NCBI GenBank assembly: GCA_009379845.1
Contig: WHSZ01000054.1
Span: 1 to 42,846 of the forward strand
DNA length: 42,846 nucleotides
Reading direction: 5' to 3'
Origin: Pseudonocardiaceae bacterium
Lineage (GTDB): Bacteria > Actinomycetota > Actinomycetes > Mycobacteriales > Pseudonocardiaceae
Part shown: one piece after another, positions 32,855 to 40,957 of the stretch
Layout of the letters: each line of letters starts with the position of its first letter
How positions within the stretch are numbered: the first letter of the stretch is position 1
The notes under the pieces: generated by a model
Seen by the model: only the letters and a program-made list of their open reading frames with translations
Database searches by the model: none
Told to the model about the DNA's origin: nothing
Made by a program: the position numbers and the translations under genes

Positions 32855-33925
32855 TCAGCCGACCGGTGGGGTGCCGTCCAGCGCGGACCGCAGTAGTTCC
32901 CGGACACCGTCCGGGGTGACCGCGCGGGGATTCGCGTACGGGGTCGCGGTGACCTGTTCCACCACCCGCTCGATCCCGTCAGCCGGGAAACCCAAGGCGC
33001 GCAACGATCGAGGCGCACCCAGCCGCCCGGTGAGCTCGAAGAGGGCGCGCGCGGGGTCCCCGCTGCCCAGCGCACGGTTCAGTGCGGCGACCGCGGGCAA
33101 CGCGGCGGGAGCGTTGTACGCCAGCGCGTAGGGCAACACGACGGTGTGGGTTTCCGCGTGTGGCAGGTCGAAGCTGCCACCGAGCGCGTGACACAGCTTG
33201 TGGTGCAACGACATCGTGGTCGCACCGAGGCACGAGCCGCACAGCCAGGAACCGTATAACGCCTCGCCGCGGGCTTCGATGTCCTCCGGGGCGGCCACAA
33301 CCGAGGGCAACGCGCTTGCCAGCGCCCGAGCTCCCTCTTCGGCCATCAGCGAGATGATCGGTGACGCATCGGGAGCGTACAGCGCTTCCACGGCATGCGC
33401 GATCGCGTTGATCCCGCTGGTCGCGGACAGCCCGGTCGGCAACGACACGGTCAACTCCGGGTCGTACACCACGGCATGCGGCAGCACCCGGGAATCCCGG
33501 CCGGTCCGCTTCTGCCCGCCCTCCGTGAGCCCCCACACCGGGGTCATCTCGGAGCCCGCGTAGGTGGTTGGTACGGCGACGATCGGCAACCCGTACTCAA
33601 GCGCGATGGCCTTACCGAGGCCGATCGTGGAACCACCGCCCACCGCGACGCACCCGTCGGCGCCCAGATCGGTGGCGACCTGCCGTGCCTCGGCCGCCAC
33701 CTCGACCGGCACGTGCATGCGCGCCTTGGCGTGCACCCCGGCAACGTGATCGCCGAGCGCCGCGGCCACCCGGCTCGCGGTGTCTTCCTGCTCCGGGGTG
33801 GAAAGCACCAGCACCCGGCGTAACCCCAGCCGGCTTACCTCGTCCGGAAGCGACGCCACGCTACCCGCGCCGAACACCACCCGCATCGGTAGAGCCTGGT
33901 AGGTGAAGTTCAAGGCCTCGGCCAT
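32855..33925 (-). CDS. Maleylacetate reductase (iron-type alcohol dehydrogenase family)
   Basis: The 356-residue protein belongs to the maleylacetate reductase branch of the group III alcohol dehydrogenases. GAGSVASLPDE, VGGGSTIGLGKAIA, VPTTYAGSEMTPVWG, ATSGINAIAHAVEALYAP, the LHHKLCHALGGSFDLPHAETHTVVLP region with conserved histidines, and PYANPR near the end are typical. It reduces maleylacetate to 3-oxoadipate with NADH, the step after hydroxyquinol ring cleavage. Two ATGs are possible. The one at 33931 overlaps the upstream stop but directly abuts the GGAGGA ribosome binding site. The one at 33925 has ideal six-base spacing and was chosen. The gene is the last of the hydroxyquinol operon. 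Confidence 0.92.
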   Translation of the reverse strand: MAEALNFTYQALPMRVVFGAGSVASLPDEVSRLGLRRVLVLSTPEQEDTASRVAAALGDHVAGVHAKARMHVPVEVAAEARQVATDLGADGCVAVGGGSTIGLGKAIALEYGLPIVAVPTTYAGSEMTPVWGLTEGGQKRTGRDSRVLPHAVVYDPELTVSLPTGLSATSGINAIAHAVEALYAPDASPIISLMAEEGARALASALPSVVAAPEDIEARGEALYGSWLCGSCLGATTMSLHHKLCHALGGSFDLPHAETHTVVLPYALAYNAPAALPAVAALNRALGSGDPARALFELTGRLGAPRSLRALGFPADGIERVVEQVTATPYANPRAVTPDGVRELLRSALDGTPPVG

Positions 33926-33927
33926 TC

Positions 33928-34806
33928 TCATTCCTCCGACGACGCCGGTTCCAGCGTGATATCGAAATTGGCCAACCGGAACGGGCTCGTGACACCGTAC
34001 TTCGCCGCTTCGTCCGGATCGTCGATCTCCCGGAACTCTTCGATCAGGCTCTTCTTCACGGCGAATACCGCGTCCGTTTCGATATACGGGCTGTCCGAGA
34101 CGAAAATGTGCGTGGTTACCGGCGTGTAGCCATCCGCGCCGACGATGAAGTGGATGTGCGCGGGGCGGTACGGATGCCGCCGGGTGCTGTTCAGCAGCGT
34201 GCCGACCGGTCCGTCCGTCGGGATCGGGTAGTAACTTGGCAGCACGGTGCGAAACCAGAATCGTCCTTCGGCCGCCGCGGTGAACAACCCTCGCCCGTTG
34301 CCGATCGGCTGCACATCCGGCTGCTGCACGTCGTAGAAACCCTGATCGTTGGCCTGCCACACGTCGAGCCGCGCGCCGGGTAGCGGGGTACCGTCGACCG
34401 AGAGAACCCGGCCGGTCACGACGCACGGCGGTCCCCCGCCGATCTGGTCAATGGACTCACCGAGTTCCCTGGCAGGGGATTCGACCACGTGGAACGGGCC
34501 GAGCACGGTGGAATCCGTCGCGGCGGCCGAGCGGCGTGCGTTGATGGTTTCCACCAGCATCGATACTCCGAGCACGTCGGAAAGCAGGATGAACTCCTGG
34601 CGCTTGTCGTCGCATTTCTGCCCGACGGCGGTGAGGTAGTCGATCGCGTACTGCCATTCGGCGAGCGTCGGCTCGACCTCGCGGACGAAACCGTGTAGAT
34701 GCCGAACCATGCTGGTCAGGATTTCCTTCAGCCTGGGGTCCGGGGTTTCCGCGAAGCTCTCAGCCACCGCGTCGGCCGCGTTCTGTTCGGTGAAATCGGT
34801 TGCCAT
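33928..34806 (-). CDS. Hydroxyquinol 1,2-dioxygenase (intradiol, Fe(III))
   Basis: The 292-residue enzyme has an N-terminal helical dimerisation domain (about residues 1-100) and a catalytic beta domain. Expected iron ligands are visible: Tyr in NDQGFYDVQ, Tyr in LPSYYPIP, and His in RRHPYRPAHIHF (two). LDVWQAN and VLGPFHV are typical of the hydroxyquinol and catechol group. It opens the ring of 1,2,4-trihydroxybenzene between the ortho hydroxyls to give maleylacetate, which the downstream reductase consumes. Hydroxyquinol rather than catechol is inferred from that neighbour. It lies six bases after the hydroxylase stop, with GAGAGG as ribosome binding site. Confidence 0.92.
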   Translation of the reverse strand: MATDFTEQNAADAVAESFAETPDPRLKEILTSMVRHLHGFVREVEPTLAEWQYAIDYLTAVGQKCDDKRQEFILLSDVLGVSMLVETINARRSAAATDSTVLGPFHVVESPARELGESIDQIGGGPPCVVTGRVLSVDGTPLPGARLDVWQANDQGFYDVQQPDVQPIGNGRGLFTAAAEGRFWFRTVLPSYYPIPTDGPVGTLLNSTRRHPYRPAHIHFIVGADGYTPVTTHIFVSDSPYIETDAVFAVKKSLIEEFREIDDPDEAAKYGVTSPFRLANFDITLEPASSEE

Positions 34807-34812
34807 GGCTGC

Positions 34813-36582
34813 CTACCTCTCCGACTCGTGCATCACCGGTAATGCCAGCACGGAACGCAACGCCCGTTCAACCGCCGAGGCCGGATCGTCGGCACCGGCC
34901 GGCATCCGGTAGCACACGTAGCCGTCCGGGCGGACCAGCACACAACCGGCATCGCTGACCTCGCGTACCCGCGCCCAATCGCCGTACGGGTCCTGGTAGT
35001 CGCACCCTGGGCCGATGCGCACACCGACGACGTCGACGCCAAGCCGTCCGGACACCTCGTGCGCGGCGTCCACCCACGGTTCGCCACCGATGCCGGTGAG
35101 CAACGTGAACCGGCCCTGCGCCGCGACATCCAAAGTGGACACGTTCCGCCTTCCGATGCTCAGCCAGGCATGTGGCAGTTTGGCTCCCGGCCTGCTGCTC
35201 GGCCGGTGATGCAGTTCCGGGTCCCGATCGAATCCGGGATCCGTCGTGCCGTCCTGGATGATCGCGGCGGAGTCGTAGCGCTGGTTCATCTCCACGCCGT
35301 GCGCGTTGAATTCATATACCTTGTACTCGATGGCCTCCCGCAGCGCGGCGCGTTGCTTCTCGGCGTCCGCACTCGGATCCTTGCGTGCGGCCATGTTCCG
35401 GCGCATCTGTTCTGTGTCCTCTGTGGACAGTAGGCCGAGTGCTTGGAAGATCCGGCTGGTTTCCCCGATGCTGCGGTTGGCGCGTTCCACCACTTGCTCC
35501 GCTACCGGTGCGCGTTCCGCCGAGTAGCTGTCCAACAGCTCCGGGCCGGCCTTACCGTCCAGCACGAGCTTGAGTTTCCACGCCAGGTTGTAGGAATCCT
35601 GGATCGAGGTGTTGGATCCGAGCCCGTTGCTCGGCGGGTGCCGGTGCACAGCATCCCCCGCACAGAACACCCGCCCGCTGGACAGCTGCCGCGCGTACAT
35701 GTGGTTCACCGTCCACGCCGAGCTGGACTGGATGCGCACCGGGATGTCGTCGTCGCCGATGAGCGTGCGCACCACGGAAAGCGCGTACTCATCGGAAAGG
35801 GGCGGAGGCGGCTGGTTGATGTCGTAACCCCAGACGATCAGCCATTCGTTCCACGGCCGCACCATCCGCACCAGCCCCATGCCGATGCCGCCCACCTCGG
35901 CGCCCGGCTGCAGCACCCAGTACAGCACGCTCGGCCAGTGCGCGACGTACTCGCTGAGGTCCGCGTGGAACACGATGTTGATGCTGCCGGCCACACCCAT
36001 CTCACCGACCATCGGCAGCCCGGCATGTTCCGCGACGATGCTGCGGCCGCCGTCCGCGCCGATCAGGTAGCGCGCCCGGATCTGGTACTCATCGCCGCGA
36101 ACGCGATCCCGAACCGTGACGGTGACTCCGGAGTCGTCCTGGCTCATGGACAGGTACTCGGTGTCGAACCGGACGACCGACCCGCGATCCATCGCGTTGT
36201 TGATCAGGACCGGCTCCATCAGGTGCTGCGGCATGTCGCACATCCGGCTCGGGCTGGCCAGCTCGTGCTCGGCCTGGCGAACCGGATCGTTGCCCCAGGA
36301 CCGCAGCCGGCCGAGCTCCTCACCGGCGATGCTTGTGCAGAACACCGTGTTGCCCATCAACTCCTGCGGGGTGGCCTTGGCGACCACCTCGTCCTCCACC
36401 CCGAGGTCGCGCAGTACCTCCATGGTTCGCTGGTTGGTGATGTGCGCTCGCGGGGTGTCCGCGAGCCGGGAGTACTTCGTCACCACCATGTTGGAAACGC
36501 CGTAGGTGGCGAGCGCCAGCGCGGCTGCCGCACCGGCCGGGCCGCTTCCCACGATCAGGACGTCGGTCCGCACCAGATCCAC
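34813..36582 (-). CDS. FAD-dependent aromatic hydroxylase (PheA/TfdB family)
   Basis: The 589-residue group A flavoprotein monooxygenase has the FAD loop DVLIVGSGPAGAAAA (from about residue 7), the DG motif LIGADGGRS, the second FAD motif VFCAGDAVHRHPPSNGLGSN, and a C-terminal thioredoxin-like domain (about 430-589). Relatives hydroxylate phenol, dichlorophenol or resorcinol with NAD(P)H and O2. As first gene of an operon with hydroxyquinol dioxygenase and maleylacetate reductase, it probably makes hydroxyquinol from resorcinol, a 4-substituted phenol or a similar compound. The GTG at 36582 was chosen because AAGGAG lies seven bases upstream and the FAD loop begins at once. A GTG at 36654 in the same frame would place the palindromic operator inside the gene. 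Confidence 0.9.
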   Translation of the reverse strand: MDLVRTDVLIVGSGPAGAAAALALATYGVSNMVVTKYSRLADTPRAHITNQRTMEVLRDLGVEDEVVAKATPQELMGNTVFCTSIAGEELGRLRSWGNDPVRQAEHELASPSRMCDMPQHLMEPVLINNAMDRGSVVRFDTEYLSMSQDDSGVTVTVRDRVRGDEYQIRARYLIGADGGRSIVAEHAGLPMVGEMGVAGSINIVFHADLSEYVAHWPSVLYWVLQPGAEVGGIGMGLVRMVRPWNEWLIVWGYDINQPPPPLSDEYALSVVRTLIGDDDIPVRIQSSSAWTVNHMYARQLSSGRVFCAGDAVHRHPPSNGLGSNTSIQDSYNLAWKLKLVLDGKAGPELLDSYSAERAPVAEQVVERANRSIGETSRIFQALGLLSTEDTEQMRRNMAARKDPSADAEKQRAALREAIEYKVYEFNAHGVEMNQRYDSAAIIQDGTTDPGFDRDPELHHRPSSRPGAKLPHAWLSIGRRNVSTLDVAAQGRFTLLTGIGGEPWVDAAHEVSGRLGVDVVGVRIGPGCDYQDPYGDWARVREVSDAGCVLVRPDGYVCYRMPAGADDPASAVERALRSVLALPVMHESER

Positions 36583-36646
36583 GTCGAGCTCCTTCGGTTC
36601 GCCTCCGGCACTGTGGCGATGCTGCCTGCTGGCCACATGATCTTGG

Positions 36647-36663
36647 TGTCTCACTACGAGACA
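36647..36663. promoter_or_regulatory. Palindromic operator candidate, site 2 (TGTCTC-N5-GAGACA)
   Basis: GGTGTCTC (36645-36652) and GAGACACC (36658-36665) are perfect 8-bp inverted arms around ACTAC. It lies in the 206-base region between the divergent hydroxylase (start 36582) and the AcoR-like activator (start 36789), and resembles site 1 at 29859-29875. No other gene is seen in this region. Confidence 0.7.
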
Positions 36664-36788
36664 CCCGAACGGTGGCTACCACCTGCTTCGATGTGGTTAC
36701 CGGGACCTTCACCGACTGGACCCGTTTCACGGACGCAATGTACGCTAATCGTCCAGTCGTTCGCATCGCGTACACGACGAGGTGTGCA

Positions 36789-38513
36789 ATGGTCGAATGC
36801 CTTCGTTCCGCCGACGACGAGCTGGCCCGCATCCGGCGGTACCGGGAGAGCTTCCTCGCGGGCGACGAGCCGGGAACCGAACTGCCCGACCAGCTTTCCG
36901 CCGCGTGGCGTCGTGCGTTGTTCCTCGGCGCCCGCCCGGACAGGGACAGCCTGCCCGTCGTCGAGGTACGACCCGATTCCCCGCTCGTCGCCGCGGCGTC
37001 CCCGGTGCTGGCCCGGCTGATGGATCAGCTCGCCGAGACCGAGGTCAGCGCCGTGCTGAGCGACGCGCAGGCGCGCATCCTGCGGTGCTGGTCGGCGGGC
37101 TGGCGGATCAACGCGCACCTGGAGCGCATCCAGACGCGGCCAGGTGCCGATCTGTCCGAGGGCACTGCGGGAAACAACGGCATCAACGAAGTGCTGGGAA
37201 ACAAACGGCGCGGGCTTATCGAAGGCCCGCAACACATCTTGGGGCTGTACCAGCAAACCGTGTGCACCGGCGCGCAGCTGCGGAACCCGGTGACCGGGCA
37301 GATCGCCGGCGCCATCTCGCTGGTCTGCGATCTCGATTCGCCGCGGCATCTGCTCACCGCACTGACCGACTCGACGGCCACCGCGATCGAAACCGAGCTG
37401 CTGCGCGCCGCCGCGCCACGGGAACGGGTGCTTGCCGACGCGTATACCGAGAACGCCGCGAGCGGCGAGGCGATAGTCGTGCTTGACGGGCATACCCGGA
37501 TCACCAGCCCGGCGGCGGCCAGCGTGTTGACCGAGCAGGACATCAACCTGCTGCAGGCGGCAGCCGCGGAGGCCACCAGGCAATCCTGCCCACGGGCCCG
37601 CGAGCTGGCGCTCCGCGACGGGGTGCACGCCTACCTGCGCCCCATCTGGCAGTCCGGGGAGATGTGCGGGGTTTCCGCCGCCGTGCGGCAGGAAACCGGT
37701 GCTTCCCCTGAGCGGGCACATCGGGCACCTACCAGGGCGCGGGACGCCTCGTCCGCGTGGCGGGAGGCGGCGAGTTCGGCGCACCGGCTCACGCGGGACG
37801 GGATTCCGGTGCTGCTGGTCGGCGAGCCGGGAACGGGGAAGACCACACTCGGGACGGCGCTGGCCGGCGCGGGCGGCGGGCACGTGCTGGACGCCCGGCT
37901 GGTCGCGGCCGACGGCGAGCAGGCGTGGCTCGCCAGGCTGCGCGAGGCGATCGGCGATCCCGGCTCGGTCGTGGTGTTGTCGCATGTGGAGGCGCTGCCC
38001 GAAACGTCGGCCGATGCCGTGCTGGCGTTGCTGAGCGGGAGCCGGTTCGTCGCGACGTACACCGCCCGCCGGCAACCAGGCCTGGCGCTCGGGGCGTTGC
38101 TCGACTACTGCGCGACAGGGCGTGTCTGGCTGCCACCGTTGCGCGATCGCGCCGCCGAGATCCCCGGACTGATGCGGGAATTCGCACCGGACGGGGCCGC
38201 ACCGGGGCTGACGCTGCAGGCGCAGCAGGCGCTGCAACACTACCGCTGGCCCGGCAACCTCACCGAGTTGCGGCAGGTGACCAGCCGTCTGGTCGCGCAG
38301 CAGCCGACCGAGCGCCCGATCGAACTCGGCCAGCTACCCGACGAGATCAGCCAGTGCGCACGGGGGCGCACGCTGTCCGCGATGGAAAGCGCCGAGTACG
38401 CGACGATTCGCGAGGCGTTGCGCCGGCACAACGGCAACCGCCTGCAGGCGGCCAAGTCGTTGGGCATCGCGCGAGCCACGTTGTACCGCAAGCTCAAGCA
38501 GTACAGCTTGTGA
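36789..38513 (+). CDS. AcoR-like activator (GAF, degenerate AAA+, Fis-type HTH)
   Basis: The 574-residue regulator has an N-terminal GAF-containing region (about residues 50-215; AGNNGINEVLGNKRRGLIEG and GQIAGAISLVCDL in part), a central AAA+ domain (about 320-500) and a C-terminal Fis-type helix-turn-helix (about 530-574; NRLQAAKSLGIARATLYRKL). Walker A is intact (GEPGTGKTT). The Walker B region reads VVVLSHVEAL, without the usual Asp-Glu pair, and no GAFTGA loop for sigma-54 contact is seen. Actinobacteria lack sigma-54, and such proteins act on the housekeeping polymerase. PPLRDRAAEIP is retained. ATG 36789 has GAGG seven bases upstream; an ATG at 36672 is in frame but close to the operator. 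It is divergent from the hydroxyquinol operon, its likely target. Confidence 0.9.
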   Translation: MVECLRSADDELARIRRYRESFLAGDEPGTELPDQLSAAWRRALFLGARPDRDSLPVVEVRPDSPLVAAASPVLARLMDQLAETEVSAVLSDAQARILRCWSAGWRINAHLERIQTRPGADLSEGTAGNNGINEVLGNKRRGLIEGPQHILGLYQQTVCTGAQLRNPVTGQIAGAISLVCDLDSPRHLLTALTDSTATAIETELLRAAAPRERVLADAYTENAASGEAIVVLDGHTRITSPAAASVLTEQDINLLQAAAAEATRQSCPRARELALRDGVHAYLRPIWQSGEMCGVSAAVRQETGASPERAHRAPTRARDASSAWREAASSAHRLTRDGIPVLLVGEPGTGKTTLGTALAGAGGGHVLDARLVAADGEQAWLARLREAIGDPGSVVVLSHVEALPETSADAVLALLSGSRFVATYTARRQPGLALGALLDYCATGRVWLPPLRDRAAEIPGLMREFAPDGAAPGLTLQAQQALQHYRWPGNLTELRQVTSRLVAQQPTERPIELGQLPDEISQCARGRTLSAMESAEYATIREALRRHNGNRLQAAKSLGIARATLYRKLKQYSL

Positions 38514-38528
38514 GTACGTTGGGCCGCT

Positions 38529-39401
38529 ATGTCGACCGAACCTAGTCACGGGTCGCCACCCGCGGCCTACCAAGCCACTGCTGGCGGCGCGCTCGACTTG
38601 GACCGCGAGCTGTACGGCAAACTCGCCGAACACACCGGATCCCGCACGCTCGTGGACGATTTCGTGATCCCGATCCGCTCCGGCCGCGCGTGGGAAATCC
38701 CGGCAGGTCACCTGTGCCGCATCGGCACGGTCGACGGCCCCCAGGTCGGCGACCTGAACGTCTGGCATCGGCACAATCCACGGGAACGGCTCTGGGCATC
38801 TCGAACCCGGCAGTTACACGGCGCGCACGTCAGTACTTTCGACAGGCTGTGGTCGAACCTGCCGTATCTACGCCCGCTCGTCACCATCACCAACGACACG
38901 CTCGCCGACTACGGCGTGGACGAAGAGGGCGGCCGGGTACACGACCTGCTCGGTACCCGCTGCGATCCGTACGTGAACCGGTTGCTCACCGGCGAGGATT
39001 TCGACTTCCACTGCCATTCCAACCTGGTTCGCGCGGTACTTCCGTTCGGGCTCACCGAGTTCGACGTGCACGACGTGCTGAACGTCTTCCAGTGCACCGG
39101 CCTGAACGACCAGGATCGCTACTTCATGAAGGCATCGCCCGCCCAACCTGGCGACTTCTTCGAGTTCTTCGCGGAAACCGACCTGTTGTGCGCGCTTTCC
39201 ACCTGCCCGGCGGGTGATCTGTCCATCCCGCTGTGGGGCCCGGACGCGCGCGATCCGCTGGAAGTGTGCCGGCCGCTCGGTGTCCAGGTCTACCGCCCGG
39301 ATCCGGCCGTGCTCGAAGGTTGGCGCCCGCCGCAACCCGCCGCCTACCTTGGAAACCACGGGCTGGCGGCGCCACAGTGGACAGACGGTTCGCCGCCGTA
39401 G
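38529..39401 (+). CDS. DUF1989 / urea carboxylase-associated family protein
   Basis: The 290-residue protein belongs to the DUF1989 family found near urea carboxylase and amino-acid or amine catabolic genes. Family traits are GDLNVWHRHNPRERLW, GTRCDPY, FHCHSNL, FDVHDVLNVFQCTG, and PGDFFEFFAETDLLCALSTCPAGD, with conserved His, Asp, Glu and Cys residues that suggest a metal-binding cupin-like site. The biochemical role of the family is poorly defined. It starts 15 bases after the activator gene and is probably co-transcribed with it, and it converges with an APC permease gene with five bases between stops. No urea carboxylase or allophanate hydrolase is present in the window. Confidence 0.85.
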   Translation: MSTEPSHGSPPAAYQATAGGALDLDRELYGKLAEHTGSRTLVDDFVIPIRSGRAWEIPAGHLCRIGTVDGPQVGDLNVWHRHNPRERLWASRTRQLHGAHVSTFDRLWSNLPYLRPLVTITNDTLADYGVDEEGGRVHDLLGTRCDPYVNRLLTGEDFDFHCHSNLVRAVLPFGLTEFDVHDVLNVFQCTGLNDQDRYFMKASPAQPGDFFEFFAETDLLCALSTCPAGDLSIPLWGPDARDPLEVCRPLGVQVYRPDPAVLEGWRPPQPAAYLGNHGLAAPQWTDGSPP

Positions 39402-39406
39402 CCGGC

Positions 39407-40849
39407 CTAGCGTTTACCGCGCGTCGCCGACACCAGTTGCTCCTCGGCATCCGGGCCACCCGGTACCCGTGGCAGCCGGAAGACAAGCACCAGCCCGGCG
39501 ATCAACCAGAGCCCGACGATGATCCATTCGTACGGCCACACGAGTTCGGCCGGCAGGCCCGGCAGGAACAGCACAGCCATGCCAAGGCTCAGTACCAGGG
39601 CAAGGACGCCCACCGTCCTGCCAGGCCCGACCCGGAACGGTCGCGGCATCTCGGGAGCGCGACGTCGCAGCACCAGGAACGTCAGCGCCACCATCAGGTA
39701 CGCGACGACAATGCTCAGGCTGCCGGCATCGACAAGCCACACCAGCATCTCGCGGCCGAACAGCGGGGCGCAGACGGACAGCACACCGATGAACAGCACG
39801 GCGTTGCTCGGCGTGCCGAATCGCGGGTGCACGCGGGCGAACCAGCGCGGCAGCATCCCGGACGAAGCCATCGCGAAGATCAGCCGGCTCGCGCCGATCA
39901 TGAAGCCGTTCCAGCTGGTGAGGATTCCAGCGATACCACCGACAACCAGGATCGTGCCCATCGTCGGGCTGTTCCACAGTGCCGCCATAGCGTCCGCTGT
40001 GGACAGTTCGGAGTTCGTGACCTCGCCGCGGGGCAGTCCGGATGACACCGTCAGCATGATCATGATGTACCAGACGGTGGCGAGCAGCACCGAGATAACC
40101 AGCAGCCTACCGATCTTCCGGGGAGCCAGCTTGATCTCTCCCGCGGACTGCGGGATGACGTCGAAGCCCACGAACAGGAAGGGCGTCGCGACCAGAACGG
40201 TCAGTACGCCGCCGAGGCCATCGGTGATCAGTGGCTCGAGGTGTCCGGACTCGCCTCCGGTGAACGCGCCGACCGTCAGCAGCACGCCAACCGCCGCCAG
40301 GAACAGCACGGCGATGGTCTGGAACACCGCGGCCGGGCGCACCCCGACGTAATTCAGCACCGTCATGGCGATCGCACCGACGACACCAACCGCGACCCAG
40401 GTGGCGTACACCTCGTAGCCGGCGATCGACCACATCCGTCCCGCCGGCAGTTCCGGGGCGAGATACAGCACGGTCTGCGGCAGCGCGACGGCTTCGAAAG
40501 CGACGACCGATACATAGCCGAGGACGAGCGCCCACGACGTGGCAAAGGCCGGCCGGGCGCCCAGCCCGCGCAGCACGTAGTTGTGTTCCCCTCCGGCGGC
40601 CGGCATCGCGGACACCAGTTCCGCATACGTCAGGCCGACCAATCCGACCACGATGCCGCCGAACGCGAAGGCGAGCACCGAGCCAAGGCTTCCCGCGTCG
40701 CCAAGGAATTCGCCGGTCAGCACGATCCAGCCGAACCCGATCATCGCGCCGAACGCGATCACCAGCACGTCCGCACGGCCGAGTACCCGGATGAATCCCT
40801 CGGCTGAGCTCGCGTGCGCCTCGCCGCCGTTTCCGGTATCGCCCGTCAT
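39407..40849 (-). CDS. APC-superfamily amino acid/amine permease
   Basis: The 480-residue protein has about 12 membrane segments. The first, VLVIAFGAMIGFGWIVLTGEFL, contains the broken-helix glycine motif of APC transporters, and ELVSAMPAAGGEHNYVLRGLG is the conserved loop after helix 2. FVGFDVIPQSAGEIKLAPRKIGR is the typical helix 6 to loop region. It likely imports an amino acid or amine by proton symport. The start ATG 40849 has AAGGCGGG upstream. Paired with DUF1989 on the opposite strand, it may belong to nitrogen-compound uptake, but no substrate can be named. Confidence 0.9.
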   Translation of the reverse strand: MTGDTGNGGEAHASSAEGFIRVLGRADVLVIAFGAMIGFGWIVLTGEFLGDAGSLGSVLAFAFGGIVVGLVGLTYAELVSAMPAAGGEHNYVLRGLGARPAFATSWALVLGYVSVVAFEAVALPQTVLYLAPELPAGRMWSIAGYEVYATWVAVGVVGAIAMTVLNYVGVRPAAVFQTIAVLFLAAVGVLLTVGAFTGGESGHLEPLITDGLGGVLTVLVATPFLFVGFDVIPQSAGEIKLAPRKIGRLLVISVLLATVWYIMIMLTVSSGLPRGEVTNSELSTADAMAALWNSPTMGTILVVGGIAGILTSWNGFMIGASRLIFAMASSGMLPRWFARVHPRFGTPSNAVLFIGVLSVCAPLFGREMLVWLVDAGSLSIVVAYLMVALTFLVLRRRAPEMPRPFRVGPGRTVGVLALVLSLGMAVLFLPGLPAELVWPYEWIIVGLWLIAGLVLVFRLPRVPGGPDAEEQLVSATRGKR

Positions 40850-40957
40850 AATCCCGCCTTCCTCGCCATCGGCCCTGAGTACCTAGCCTCGCGTGGTACT
40901 TGATGGCCCGACTCTGGCGAGCAAGTGTCGCGCATTCGCGATCCGAACGCACCGTGA

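Noticed and set aside
33240..33275. TATAACGCC string resembling the palindrome centre
   Set aside because: It lies in maleylacetate reductase coding sequence and has no inverted arms, so it is a chance match.
36654..38240. 528-codon minus-strand open frame opposite the AcoR-like gene
   Set aside because: No motifs, biased Arg/Gly/Pro content, and the plus strand carries GAF, AAA+ and HTH signatures.
40928..40941. TCGCG/CGCGA inverted repeat before the permease gene
   Set aside because: Only five base pairs of pure GC sequence, expected by chance at this base composition.
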